Source: Nitrospirota bacterium
GTDB taxonomy: Bacteria; Nitrospirota; Nitrospiria; Nitrospirales; UBA8639
Direction of reading: 5' to 3'
Length of the DNA: 6,540 bases
Assembly (NCBI GenBank): GCA_029879555.1
Contig: JAOUQB010000143.1
Location: 1-6,540, forward strand
Below the pieces are notes generated by a model. It was not told the origin of the DNA. It was given only the letters and a program-made list of their open reading frames with translations, and ran no database searches. Below are positions 1-6,426 of this stretch, in pieces. The position numbers were made by a program, and so were the translations under genes. Within the stretch, counting starts at the first letter, position 1, and every line of letters begins with the position of its first letter.

Positions 1-1107
1 GTGCTTATAGTGGCTATAGGTATTGGTCTGTATGCGTTTCGTCCGGCCCTTCAATCTCAGTCATCTGAACGACAGCCTCCAGCTAGCGTTGAAGTTATTC
101 GCAGTTCGATTGACACACGGGTGTCGGAAACGGGGACGATTCAGCCTTCGAAAACGATTGAGATCAAGTCCCAATTTTCCGGGGAAGTGGCCCAACTGTT
201 TGTCTCAAGCGGCCAACCCGTGAAGAAAGGTGAGTTGCTGGCGATCATCCGCCAGGAATCCAGCCAGGCTCGCCAAGTGGCCCAGCTTCGCGCCGCGATT
301 CAAGAAGAACGGCTGAACGTGAATACCACCCAGCGGGAATGGGTCCGTTCCCAATCCTTATTTAAGAAAGGATTCATTGCGCAAAAAGCTCTGGAAACAT
401 CAGAGGATGACTATCAACGCGCACTGGTCCGTTTGGAACTCGCTGAACGCCAACTCTTGCTTGCCTTGGGTGGCAATAAAGAACTGTTCAAACGCTACCA
501 AGAAAGCTCGACGCAAAGCACTCGACCAGAAGAGTTTCAGGTTCGCTCCCCAACGGATGGCTCTGTCCTGGAAATTCTCGTCAATCCCGGGGAAATCATT
601 ACATCGGGAACCGCGACATTCGGTGGCGGCACCATTCTCATGAAACTAGCCGATTTGTCTCGCATGATCGTCACAGCCAAAATCAACGAAGTGAATATTC
701 CGCGTGTGGCCGTCGATCAAGACGTGGACATTCGCTTAGATGCCCTTCCAGGCCAAGCGTTCAAAGGGCGCGTGACCGCCATCGCTGCGCAAGGTGTGAA
801 AGAGGAGAATATTGTGACCTATGACGTCACAATCGCCATTACAGAGCCCAACCAGACCCTCAAGCCCATGTTGACCGCCAATGTGGATATTGTGACGAAG
901 CGATTAGAGGATGTTCTCATGATCCCTCTGGAGGTTCTACAGGTTAAAAATGGCGATGATGTTGTCGAAGTCCTAACCAATGGAACGCCTAAAAGCCAGA
1001 AGGTGCGTGTGGCATTCCGAACCGATACTCAAGCCGTCATTACGAAAGGCCTCAAGGAGCACGATCAGGTGGTTATTCCCACCTTTAAACCTGCAGCAGA
1101 AGACTGA
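1..1107 (+). CDS. Periplasmic adaptor (membrane-fusion protein, HlyD/MacA type) of an ABC exporter, 5' end cut by window
   Basis: This is the adaptor subunit that links an inner-membrane ABC pump to the outer envelope. The first visible residues (LIVAIGIGLYAF) are a hydrophobic N-terminal anchor. The GTG at base 1 is probably internal or close to the true start, with the usual short cytoplasmic lead lying outside the window. Residues 45-83 form the first half of a lipoyl/barrel-sandwich domain (GTIQPSKTIEIKSQFSGEV, then GQPVKKGELLAII). Residues about 85-155 are rich in Gln, Glu, Arg and Leu and form a short coiled-coil hairpin. The second lipoyl half follows (VRSPTDGSVLEILVNPGEII, about 180-200). 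Next come a beta-barrel domain (about 215-265) and a membrane-proximal domain ending at IPTFKPAAED. About 368 residues is normal for MacA-like adaptors. The ATPase gene starts 24 bases after the stop, so the two are almost certainly one operon. The exported substrate cannot be read from the sequence. Confidence 0.93.
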   Translation: MLIVAIGIGLYAFRPALQSQSSERQPPASVEVIRSSIDTRVSETGTIQPSKTIEIKSQFSGEVAQLFVSSGQPVKKGELLAIIRQESSQARQVAQLRAAIQEERLNVNTTQREWVRSQSLFKKGFIAQKALETSEDDYQRALVRLELAERQLLLALGGNKELFKRYQESSTQSTRPEEFQVRSPTDGSVLEILVNPGEIITSGTATFGGGTILMKLADLSRMIVTAKINEVNIPRVAVDQDVDIRLDALPGQAFKGRVTAIAAQGVKEENIVTYDVTIAITEPNQTLKPMLTANVDIVTKRLEDVLMIPLEVLQVKNGDDVVEVLTNGTPKSQKVRVAFRTDTQAVITKGLKEHDQVVIPTFKPAAED

Positions 1108-1131
1108 GGACCTCTCCACCCCATCAACGTG

Positions 1132-1842
1132 ATGCTGATCAGCCTACGCCATATCAATAAAATCTATACCACCGGCGAAGTGGCCGTTCATGCGCTTGAC
1201 GATCTGAATATCGAAATTGAACAGGGAGAATTTGCGGCCATTATTGGACAGTCCGGCAGTGGCAAAACTACCTTGCTGGATATTGTAGGCTGCTTGAGTC
1301 AGCCAACCAGCGGCGAGTATTGGCTCCATGAGTCCCATATCAACAAGCTGTCTGACTCGGAACTCACGGCGATTCGCAATCGACAAATCGGGTTTATCTT
1401 TCAGACCTTTCACCTTTTGCCACGTAAAACGGCCCTAGAAAACGTGCAACTCCCGCTCATGTATGCCAAAGCCACCCATACACAACAACAGGACCGGGCG
1501 CAAGAACTCTTAACCCGAGTCGGCCTTCAAGATCGGATGCAGCATCACAGCAATCAACTCTCTGGCGGGCAGCAACAACGCGTGGCCATTGCCCGAGCCT
1601 TAGCCAACCGGCCAGCACTCCTTCTGGCGGACGAGCCTACTGGAAATTTAGACAGCCAGTCAGGGAATGAAATTCTCACGATTTTTGACGAGCTCCATGG
1701 GCAAGGGCAAACCATTGTCATGATTACCCATGATCCCCTTATTGCCCAACGCGCCAACCGGCGTATCACCCTCTTAGACGGACGGGTCTTAGCCGACGAA
1801 TCGACCAAATCTCCTACACAACCGATCCTTCAAGAAATCTAA
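1132..1842 (+). CDS. ABC transporter ATP-binding protein, MacB/LolD class
   Basis: This is the cytoplasmic ATPase of the exporter. All nucleotide-binding motifs are intact, numbering from the ATG at 1132: Walker A GQSGSGKT (39-46), Q-loop Gln91 in IGFIFQTFHLLP, signature LSGGQ (143-147), Walker B LLLADEP with Asp167 and Glu168, D-loop GNLD, and switch His200 in MITHDP. The text around the Q-loop and signature is typical of the LolD/MacB/YknY subfamily, which serves FtsX-like permeases. At 236 residues it is a stand-alone domain, whereas E. coli MacB fuses this domain to the permease. A GTG lies directly before the ATG (1129) and could be the start instead, adding one residue. No strong ribosome binding site lies at normal distance, and a GAGGA at 1106-1110 is too far away, so translation may be coupled to the adaptor gene. 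The permease follows after 8 bases. Confidence 0.96.
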   Translation: MLISLRHINKIYTTGEVAVHALDDLNIEIEQGEFAAIIGQSGSGKTTLLDIVGCLSQPTSGEYWLHESHINKLSDSELTAIRNRQIGFIFQTFHLLPRKTALENVQLPLMYAKATHTQQQDRAQELLTRVGLQDRMQHHSNQLSGGQQQRVAIARALANRPALLLADEPTGNLDSQSGNEILTIFDELHGQGQTIVMITHDPLIAQRANRRITLLDGRVLADESTKSPTQPILQEI

Positions 1843-1850
1843 AGGCCTGT

Positions 1851-3143
1851 ATGCTTGGCGCCATCTTTCGCGATGCCCTCAAAAATTTGTCCAGCAATAT
1901 GCTGCGATCCGGGCTGACGATGCTGGGGGTGATTATCGGGGTGGCCTCGGTGATTGCCATGATGGCGATCGTAGAAGGTGGACAGGTGTGGCTGGTCAGT
2001 TCAATTGAAAAGTTAGGCACGAATTTACTGTTTGTCTGGAAAAAACGGTTGACCATTGATGAACGACGCATGTTTGCCGGACGTAATCTTCAACTCAGGT
2101 ATGACGACGCCTTGGCCATTCGTGACCGATTTCCAGACCTCAAAGTCGCGCCGGTCATTGATATCGACGGGCAAATCAAAGCCGGAGAACGCGATTACAG
2201 CGGGCGCATTACCGGCACCTCTCCGGAATATTCCGATATCCGCAACTCCTATCCTGCGAGTGGACGATTTATTGGCACCACCGATATCCAAACCTGGAAC
2301 CGGTCGGTGGTGTTGGGCAAAACTATCGCCGAAGTCCTATTTGGCACGCAATCGCCCATTGGTAAAGAGGTGAAAATCTTTCTGGGTGCCAGAAAAAAAA
2401 GTAAAAAAAGTGATGGCCCAAATGGGGAAAAGAAGGAACAAGAGACTGTTGGAGAATATAGATTTACCGTCATTGGTGTCATGGAACCCAAAGGAGAAGC
2501 CTACGGGCAAGATCGCGATGAAATGATCTTTATTCCGGTCACGACAGCTCAACGTTTTTTTAAGGGCAATGACAAAATTGGCTCAATGATTATTCACGTC
2601 CCAGATCGGAATCAGATGGAGGAAGTCACCCACAAACTGCATCAATTTCTGATCCAGCGCCATGACGGGGTGGACGATATCCGCGTGCGCAACCAAGGAG
2701 AATTCTTGGGTGCAATTGATCAAACGATTGCAACCTTTCGGTTTGTGCTCGGCGGCATTGCCACTGTGGCATTGTTGGTCGGCGGAATTGGCATCATGAA
2801 TATTATGCTTGTCACGGTTACAGAACGCACCCGTGAAATTGGGCTTCGCAAAGCCATCGGGGCGAGGCGCCAAGATATTCTCCTACAATTCCTTATTGAA
2901 TCAACGACCATCAGTGTCATTGGCGGATGTTTTGGGATCATTCTTGGGATTTTCGCCGCCCATGGTTTTGGCGACTTGGTCGCGCAATCCATGCCAGGAG
3001 GCGGCGACTGGGGAGCCGTCATAAAACCCAGCGCCATTGTCGTCGCCTTTGTGTTTGCAGTGGCGGTCGGTATTGGGTTTGGCCTCTTCCCGGCGATCAA
3101 AGCCTCAAAACTCGACCCTGCTGAAGCCCTGCGTTACCAATAA
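1851..3143 (+). CDS. ABC transporter permease, MacB/FtsX family
   Basis: This is the inner-membrane permease of the exporter. Its architecture is that of MacB-type permeases: a first membrane span at about 21-41 (LTMLGVIIGVASVIAMMAIV), a large periplasmic domain at about 45-290, then three C-terminal spans at about 296-322, 348-371 and 394-414. The conserved cytoplasmic stretch TREIGLRKAIGAR (327-339) between spans 2 and 3 is the family hallmark and contacts the ATPase. The C-terminus LDPAEALRYQ is also typical. At 430 residues it is slightly longer than the usual ~400, partly because of a lysine-rich hydrophilic insert (about 181-197) encoded by a very A-rich stretch. The start ATG is 8 bases after the ATPase stop, with a weak AAAGG ahead of it. 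MacB-like pumps are thought to move substrates from the periplasm by mechanotransmission; this is family knowledge, not shown here. Confidence 0.95.
   Translation: MLGAIFRDALKNLSSNMLRSGLTMLGVIIGVASVIAMMAIVEGGQVWLVSSIEKLGTNLLFVWKKRLTIDERRMFAGRNLQLRYDDALAIRDRFPDLKVAPVIDIDGQIKAGERDYSGRITGTSPEYSDIRNSYPASGRFIGTTDIQTWNRSVVLGKTIAEVLFGTQSPIGKEVKIFLGARKKSKKSDGPNGEKKEQETVGEYRFTVIGVMEPKGEAYGQDRDEMIFIPVTTAQRFFKGNDKIGSMIIHVPDRNQMEEVTHKLHQFLIQRHDGVDDIRVRNQGEFLGAIDQTIATFRFVLGGIATVALLVGGIGIMNIMLVTVTERTREIGLRKAIGARRQDILLQFLIESTTISVIGGCFGIILGIFAAHGFGDLVAQSMPGGGDWGAVIKPSAIVVAFVFAVAVGIGFGLFPAIKASKLDPAEALRYQ
2391..2410 (+). repeat. Paired A8 and A7 homopolymer runs inside the permease gene
   Basis: Eight A residues (2393-2400) and seven A residues (2403-2409) are separated only by GT. 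In frame they encode Arg-Lys-Lys-Ser-Lys-Lys-Ser in the periplasmic domain. Loss of one A would place TGA in frame at 2411-2413. Gain of one A would lead to a TGA at 2524-2526. Such runs are prone to replication or transcription slippage, but whether any occurs here is unknown. Confidence 0.85.
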
Positions 3144-3181
3144 TCTTCCAGACGCGCCAATTCATAGAATTGTCGAAATTC

Positions 3182-3874
3182 ATGAAGACAGACACGGAAC
3201 GAGGAGCTGGGCTTGCCTTTCTTCCTATCGCGACCACATTCGGATTCTACCTTCTTCCCTCGCATTGGCAATCTAGCCTGTCCATGCAATTCATTCCACA
3301 GCTGAGCGCGTACGTGGCGTTAGGGGTATGGGCGTTCTTCAACGAGAATCTTCTGAACAAGCTCGGCCTGGAAACTCGCAACATCGCCGTCGGAGTGAAG
3401 TGGGGAACCATCACAGGAATGCTCTTGGGATGTTTCAATGCCGCTGTCATTCTGTATCTCACCCCAGCATTGGGAGGAGATATCACGTTTCTACGTGACA
3501 CGCCGCATGCTCAGATCCCCTTGTGGATTATGATGCCCTGGTTCATTCTCTTCATTGCCTGTGCCGTTGAGCTCAATTTTCGAGGATTTCTTTTAGGCCG
3601 ATTGTTAGTTTGTTACTCACAAACCCTTGACAGAGAAGTACACTCCCCCCTCATCGGGCTTGGGATCATGTTGCCCTTAGGGCTTTCGGCTCTTACCTTC
3701 GCCTTTGATCCGTTTATGGTTTCCACATTTGGGTCATTACATTGGATTGCGGTCTGGGACGGGCTGATCTGGGGATGGATATGGATTCGGCTGAACAATC
3801 TGTACGCCGTGATCATCGCGCATGCCGTGGAAGTGGGGATCCTCTACCTCGCCGTCCGAGCGGCACTGCTCTAA
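3182..3874 (+). CDS. CPBP-family (CAAX protease-like) integral membrane protein, catalytic motifs degenerate
   Basis: This is a very hydrophobic protein of 230 residues with several predicted spans. The C-terminal half aligns by eye with the CPBP/Abi family (bacterial relatives of Rce1). Motif 1 reads VELNFRG where the family has EExxFRG, so the first Glu is replaced by Val129 while Glu130 and Arg134 remain. The motif 2 region reads LTFAFDP, with no His where the family has FxxxH. The last part (GLIWGWIWIRLNNLYAVIIAHAVEVG) closely follows the family's GxxxGxxxxRTxxLxxxIxxHxxxN pattern and keeps the His (214), but has Val218 at the usual Asn. Family membership is therefore likely, while peptidase activity is doubtful. 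The ATG at 3182 was chosen over an in-frame TTG at 3170; neither has a clear ribosome binding site. It starts 38 bases after the permease stop and may be read from the exporter operon. The function is unknown. Confidence 0.8.
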   Translation: MKTDTERGAGLAFLPIATTFGFYLLPSHWQSSLSMQFIPQLSAYVALGVWAFFNENLLNKLGLETRNIAVGVKWGTITGMLLGCFNAAVILYLTPALGGDITFLRDTPHAQIPLWIMMPWFILFIACAVELNFRGFLLGRLLVCYSQTLDREVHSPLIGLGIMLPLGLSALTFAFDPFMVSTFGSLHWIAVWDGLIWGWIWIRLNNLYAVIIAHAVEVGILYLAVRAALL

Positions 3875-3881
3875 CCCCATT

Positions 3882-3909
3882 TTGTCCAAGCGCGCCATTC
3901 GATTACAAT
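3882..3909 (+). promoter_or_regulatory. Possible sigma70-type promoter
   Basis: TTGTCC (3882-3887, four of six matches to the -35 consensus) and TACAAT (3904-3909, five of six to the -10 consensus) are separated by 16 bases. They lie in the 113-base gap ahead of the small membrane protein gene, about 80 bases upstream of its start. This is the best promoter candidate between the exporter operon and the downstream genes. It is a pattern match only. Confidence 0.3.
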
Positions 3910-3977
3910 CAGCTGTCCATGGCCAACTCTCATGATTGACCACAACCATGACCTCCCTTCATTTTTGAACCACCCAC

Positions 3978-3982
3978 AGGAG
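3978..3982 (+). promoter_or_regulatory. Ribosome binding site AGGAG
   Basis: AGGAG is followed by a 5-base spacer and then the ATG at 3988. It is one of the two clearest Shine-Dalgarno sites in the window and fixes the start of the small membrane protein. Confidence 0.7.
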
Positions 3983-3987
3983 CGACG

Positions 3988-4326
3988 ATGACCGAATTCG
4001 CGAAATATGTGTTGTATTTTATCATTGGAGGAACCCTGGTCAGTGTCTCCACCTATTTAGGGAGCCATGGGAAAGGCTTTGTGGCTGCCCTGGCCAGTAC
4101 CCTACCGGTGATTAGCGGGGTCACATTTATTCTTATCTATCTTAATGCCGGTGATTCCCCGACGGTTTCGTTCGCCAAGAATATGATCTGGCTCTCTCCA
4201 CCATGGTTTATTTATGTGGGCACCATGATCGCCCTGGTCCCTAAATTTGGATTTTGGCCGGCCTATGGTTTGGCGCTGCTGCTCTATGCCGTGGGAGTCG
4301 GAGTGACGCGCCTCTTTATTCAGTAA
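3988..4326 (+). CDS. Small four-span membrane protein, DUF3147/GlpM-like
   Basis: This 112-residue protein is almost entirely hydrophobic. Four membrane spans are visible: about 5-25 (KYVLYFIIGGTLVSVSTYLG), 30-52 (FVAALASTLPVISGVTFILI), 65-87 (WLSPPWFIYVGTMIALVP) and 88-111 (WPAYGLALLLYAVGVGVTRL). The layout, the ALASTLP-V-S turn in the second span and the WLSPPWFIY region resemble DUF3147/GlpM-type membrane proteins. GlpM was named from a Pseudomonas mutant affected in alginate production, and no biochemical activity is established. The start is fixed by AGGAG five bases upstream. The next gene begins 46 bases after the stop, so the two may be co-transcribed. Assignment to the family is by eye. 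Confidence 0.85.
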   Translation: MTEFAKYVLYFIIGGTLVSVSTYLGSHGKGFVAALASTLPVISGVTFILIYLNAGDSPTVSFAKNMIWLSPPWFIYVGTMIALVPKFGFWPAYGLALLLYAVGVGVTRLFIQ

Positions 4327-4372
4327 GGCGGACACAAGGACTGATCTCATTCATGAGCGAAAGGCTTTGAAC

Positions 4373-4795
4373 ATGTCAGAGTTCATCAAACCCAGCATTC
4401 ATGCGTTGTTAGTCTGTGACACGATTATTATCGATAGCCTGACTGGAAAGAAAAGCATCATTGGGGCCTTTACGCATCTTTGGGCCAAAACCTTTCCCTG
4501 TCAGCACCCACAAGTGGGCGTCTATTTTTCCTTAACCGATGCCGAAGGGAAATACGCCTTTGAAATTCGATTAATCTATCTGGACAAAGATCAAATGGTG
4601 GGAAAAGGTTCGCTCCCACCCATCGAGATTCACAATCGCCTGGCCACACACGACTTCGGCGTCAACATTCCTTATTTGGTCTTTCCCGGACCGGGGAAAT
4701 ATGAATTTCGTCTCTACGCTGATGGCAACTTTATCACCCAAAAAGACTTTCAAGTCATCCAGCAGGAGCCGCAAAACAAACCAGCCGAAAATTAA
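4373..4795 (+). CDS. DUF6941-like protein of unknown function
   Basis: This is a soluble-looking protein of 140 residues with no signal peptide or membrane span. The N-terminal block ALLVCDTIIIDSLTGKKSII followed by GAF, the middle HPQVGVYFSLTDAEGKYAFE and the late FPGPGKYEFRLYADG follow the pattern of DUF6941-type proteins. In that pattern, ALxxCD...D...GKxSLIGxF is followed by alternating strands likely to form a beta sandwich. The family has no known function. The ATG at 4373 is preferred over an in-frame TTG six bases upstream (4367) because AAAGG (4360-4364) sits eight bases before it. The C-terminal tail (after FQVIQ) is hydrophilic and probably disordered. It is likely co-expressed with the preceding small membrane protein. 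Confidence 0.85.
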   Translation: MSEFIKPSIHALLVCDTIIIDSLTGKKSIIGAFTHLWAKTFPCQHPQVGVYFSLTDAEGKYAFEIRLIYLDKDQMVGKGSLPPIEIHNRLATHDFGVNIPYLVFPGPGKYEFRLYADGNFITQKDFQVIQQEPQNKPAEN

Positions 4796-4904
4796 ACACC
4801 AGAGTGTCACTCACCATTATGCCTCAAGCCTGCTTGTGTTCAAACAGGGACTCCACCATTTACCGGAAGGTTATTCCTTTTTGGCTTGTGGCTGGAAACG
4901 GCAC

Positions 4905-4910
4905 AGGAGG
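4905..4910 (+). promoter_or_regulatory. Consensus Shine-Dalgarno AGGAGG
   Basis: A perfect AGGAGG is followed by a 5-base spacer (GGCAT) and an ATG at 4916. It is the strongest ribosome binding site in the window, yet it precedes only a very short reading frame. Confidence 0.55.
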
Positions 4911-4915
4911 GGCAT

Positions 4916-4963
4916 ATGTCACTGGATTTCTGGACCCGGTGGCCCTACCGTCCTCGCGCATAA
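4916..4963 (+). CDS. Possible 15-residue small protein or leader peptide
   Basis: The frame reads MSLDFWTRWPYRPRA and stops at TAA 4961-4963. Support comes only from the perfect AGGAGG at ideal spacing in an otherwise empty gap. The peptide has two Trp, one Tyr and three Arg, and no membrane span. It could be a leader peptide for the lipoprotein gene that begins 94 to 127 bases later, a small protein, or the remains of a longer gene. No clear attenuator hairpin follows: CCCT/AGGG and TGGGC/GCCCA pairs are weak. It is not recognised from any family. Confidence 0.3.
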   Translation: MSLDFWTRWPYRPRA

Positions 4964-5090
4964 CCCTTAAGACCAGGGATTGGGCTGTTGACCGCCCACA
5001 ACTTCTTTGATAGGTTTTTCCTCTTTCTCAAAGCCACATTTACCACCATTCTTCGAGATGAGTCCGCCCACACCCCAGAGACCTTCGTCG

Positions 5091-6023
5091 ATGGTAAGCA
5101 CAGATTCAAGCCGTTGCCGCTATGTGACTCTATCTCTAGTCGCTCAAAATCTTGCTATCGTGCTCGCGGCCTTTCTGTTCGCGGGCTGTGTGACAGTGCC
5201 CTACGAGCTAGGAGGGCGCATCGAAAACGACGGAAGCTATGTCATGCCAGAGGGGGAGCCTCAATTTGAGCGCGGCAACCCTCACTGGTTTCTAGATGCC
5301 TCCGACTGGATCTGGCCCGGTAGTTGGCTAGGGAAATTGCTGCTCTGGAATTACAAAGTAGATAGCCATGAACTTTCGCCAGATACGGAAAACACGATCA
5401 AACAGTACATCGCAGCTAACGACCTCAAAAACGTCAAAGTTCGCCTAAACCAATATCGTCCAGGGGGCGAATGGAAGCGATTATTCAAAAACAAATCAGT
5501 CGGAGCAGGATGGCGCTATACCCTTGGGATCTTAAGCACTGTTTATTACACGATCTTTCCAGGTCGGTTCTTCGGTGGAGATAACTACAATCCCTATACC
5601 CACACCATTAACATCTATTCAGATATTCCGGCGGTCGCGTTACACGAAGGCGGACATGCTAAAGACTTTGCCCGAAGCACATACAAGGGCACCTATGCCT
5701 TTTTTACCGCGCTACCTCTTGTGCCGCTCTACAGTGAAGCAATTGCCACTAATGATGCCGTGAGTTACTTGCGAGCTGAACGCGATTTTCAGGGGGAGAA
5801 AGGGGCATACAATATTCTATACCCGGCCTATGGGACCCACTTAGGCGGGAACGCCGCCGTCTTCTTTCCCAAATATCGGTTTCTTATCTCAGCGGCTGCC
5901 GCCGTGACGGGACATATTGTGGGCCGCATCCGATCGGGAACGTTGGATCCAGAAGATCAGGTACCATCGGATGAAGAAGCGCGGCCAACTCCGGCAGGAA
6001 TAGAGGACGCCGATGAATACTGA
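5091..6023 (+). CDS. Putative lipoprotein with HExxH zinc-metalloprotease motif
   Basis: This 310-residue protein has a lipoprotein signal. Residues 1-32 include a hydrophobic core (LAIVLAAFLFAG) and end at the lipobox LFAGC, with the lipidated Cys33 at 5187-5189. The mature part contains HEGGH (His185, Glu186, His189; bases 5643-5657), followed by SEAIATNDA with Glu216 (5736-5738) 27 residues after the second His. This matches the HExxH...E plan of gluzincin peptidases. Just before it, NYNPYTHTINIYSD looks like the edge strand that often precedes the active-site helix. Upstream are a Trp-rich segment and a helix-strand region (about 95-125) like those of zinc-dependent peptidases. A hydrophobic stretch (FLISAAAAVTGHIVG) and an acidic tail end the protein. 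The ATG at 5091 gives the best signal peptide. The alternatives, ATG 5058 and TTG 5007, make the signal unusually long. None has a good ribosome binding site. The gene family was not recognised and activity is inferred from motifs only. Confidence 0.85.
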   Translation: MVSTDSSRCRYVTLSLVAQNLAIVLAAFLFAGCVTVPYELGGRIENDGSYVMPEGEPQFERGNPHWFLDASDWIWPGSWLGKLLLWNYKVDSHELSPDTENTIKQYIAANDLKNVKVRLNQYRPGGEWKRLFKNKSVGAGWRYTLGILSTVYYTIFPGRFFGGDNYNPYTHTINIYSDIPAVALHEGGHAKDFARSTYKGTYAFFTALPLVPLYSEAIATNDAVSYLRAERDFQGEKGAYNILYPAYGTHLGGNAAVFFPKYRFLISAAAAVTGHIVGRIRSGTLDPEDQVPSDEEARPTPAGIEDADEY

Positions 6024-6044
6024 AACACCATCGATGGATTCTTT

Positions 6045-6104
6045 TCGGTTCGAGAGTTGGAAAACCGACAGTGTCCTGCCTGGACACTCCTGAACTCTAG
6101 GAGT
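6045..6104 (+). repeat. Three adjacent hairpins after the lipoprotein gene
   Basis: TCGGTT (6045-6050) pairs with AACCGA (6063-6068). AGTGTCC (6070-6076) pairs with GGACACT (6082-6088) around a 5-base loop. ACTCCT (6086-6091) pairs with AGGAGT (6099-6104) around a 7-base loop. The last two share three bases and so cannot fully form together. They begin about 20 bases after the stop codon and could protect or end the transcript, though no T-run follows. Confidence 0.4.
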
Positions 6105-6189
6105 AGAGAACGAGCATGGCGTTTGAGGTTGGCTGCCATACATGAGCCTTGTTTGTGGAACATCTTGACTACTGACGCTGATACAAAGT

Positions 6190-6219
6190 CCCTCTCTGGG
6201 AGGGGCGACAGCGCGCCCC
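6190..6219 (+). repeat. Two overlapping GC-rich hairpins
   Basis: CCCTC (6190-6194) pairs with GAGGG (6200-6204). GGGGCG (6202-6207) pairs with CGCCCC (6214-6219) around a 6-base loop. They overlap by three bases and are mutually exclusive. A short A-rich stretch (GTGAAAAATC) follows rather than a T-run, so this is not a normal terminator on the + strand. Confidence 0.35.
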
Positions 6220-6349
6220 GTCCTGTGAAAAATCTCCGGCACGGCCAGAACAACGACCGGTTCGCCGAGGGCGCCCATATAGAATATTCGCTCCTTCACC
6301 GACATCGCAGTAAGCTACCACCGCAGTCACATTCAAAGGTTAGCCTCGT

Positions 6350-6380
6350 GACCCTTTTTTCATTATGATTGAGAAGGGTC
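6350..6380. repeat. Inverted repeat GACCCTT/AAGGGTC
   Basis: A perfect 7-base stem (6350-6356 with 6374-6380) can be extended by G-T pairs, with an AT-rich loop containing TCATTATGA. The T-run lies inside the stem-loop rather than after it, so it does not look like an intrinsic terminator on either strand. No function can be assigned. Confidence 0.35.
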
Positions 6381-6426
6381 CAGAGTCCTTCTTCCCACAC
6401 TTCTCTTCATCGCCATCCTTCCCGTC

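Larger units (their letters stand above)
4796..5090 (+). other. Gap of about 295 bases between two genes
   Basis: No long gene could be supported here. The main content is a strong ribosome binding site and 15-codon reading frame at 4905-4963. A weak inverted repeat follows (TGGGC 4981-4985, GCCCA 4994-4998) in front of a T-rich patch at 5014-5032. The 3' part may be the leader of the lipoprotein gene. An in-frame ATG at 5058 and TTG at 5007 could extend that gene into this gap. Confidence 0.6.
6024..6426. other. Non-coding stretch with several inverted repeats
   Basis: About 400 bases contain no gene I can support. Open frames on both strands (6057-6368 plus, 5889-6305 minus) have no recognisable protein features or ribosome binding sites. 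Small perfect inverted repeats occur at 6029-6038, 6045-6068, 6070-6088, 6086-6104, 6190-6204, 6202-6219 and 6350-6380. None has the stem plus T-run layout of an intrinsic terminator. The stretch may be decayed mobile DNA, given the transposase-like fragment that follows. Confidence 0.5.

Noticed and set aside
2720..3100. Minus-strand open frame of 126 codons opposite the permease gene
   Set aside because: It is a shadow of the permease coding frame. The permease is supported by family hallmarks, while this frame has none.
4346..4370. Tiny frame MSERL (4353-4370) just before the DUF6941-like gene, with a CTCAT/ATGAG repeat
   Set aside because: It has only five codons and a poorly spaced ribosome binding site. 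The stem is too short with too small a loop to matter.
4804..5010. GTG-started open frame of 68 codons in the gap after the DUF6941-like gene
   Set aside because: No ribosome binding site, no recognisable domain and non-biological-looking composition. It overlaps the better supported short frame at 4916-4963 in another frame.
5889..6305. Minus-strand open frame of 138 codons overlapping the end of the lipoprotein gene
   Set aside because: It overlaps the lipoprotein coding sequence antisense, has no ribosome binding site and its translation resembles no known protein family.
6057..6368. Plus-strand open frame of 103 codons after the lipoprotein gene
   Set aside because: The sequence is Arg, Ser and His-rich with no domain or ribosome binding site. 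It runs through the inverted repeats and looks like chance.
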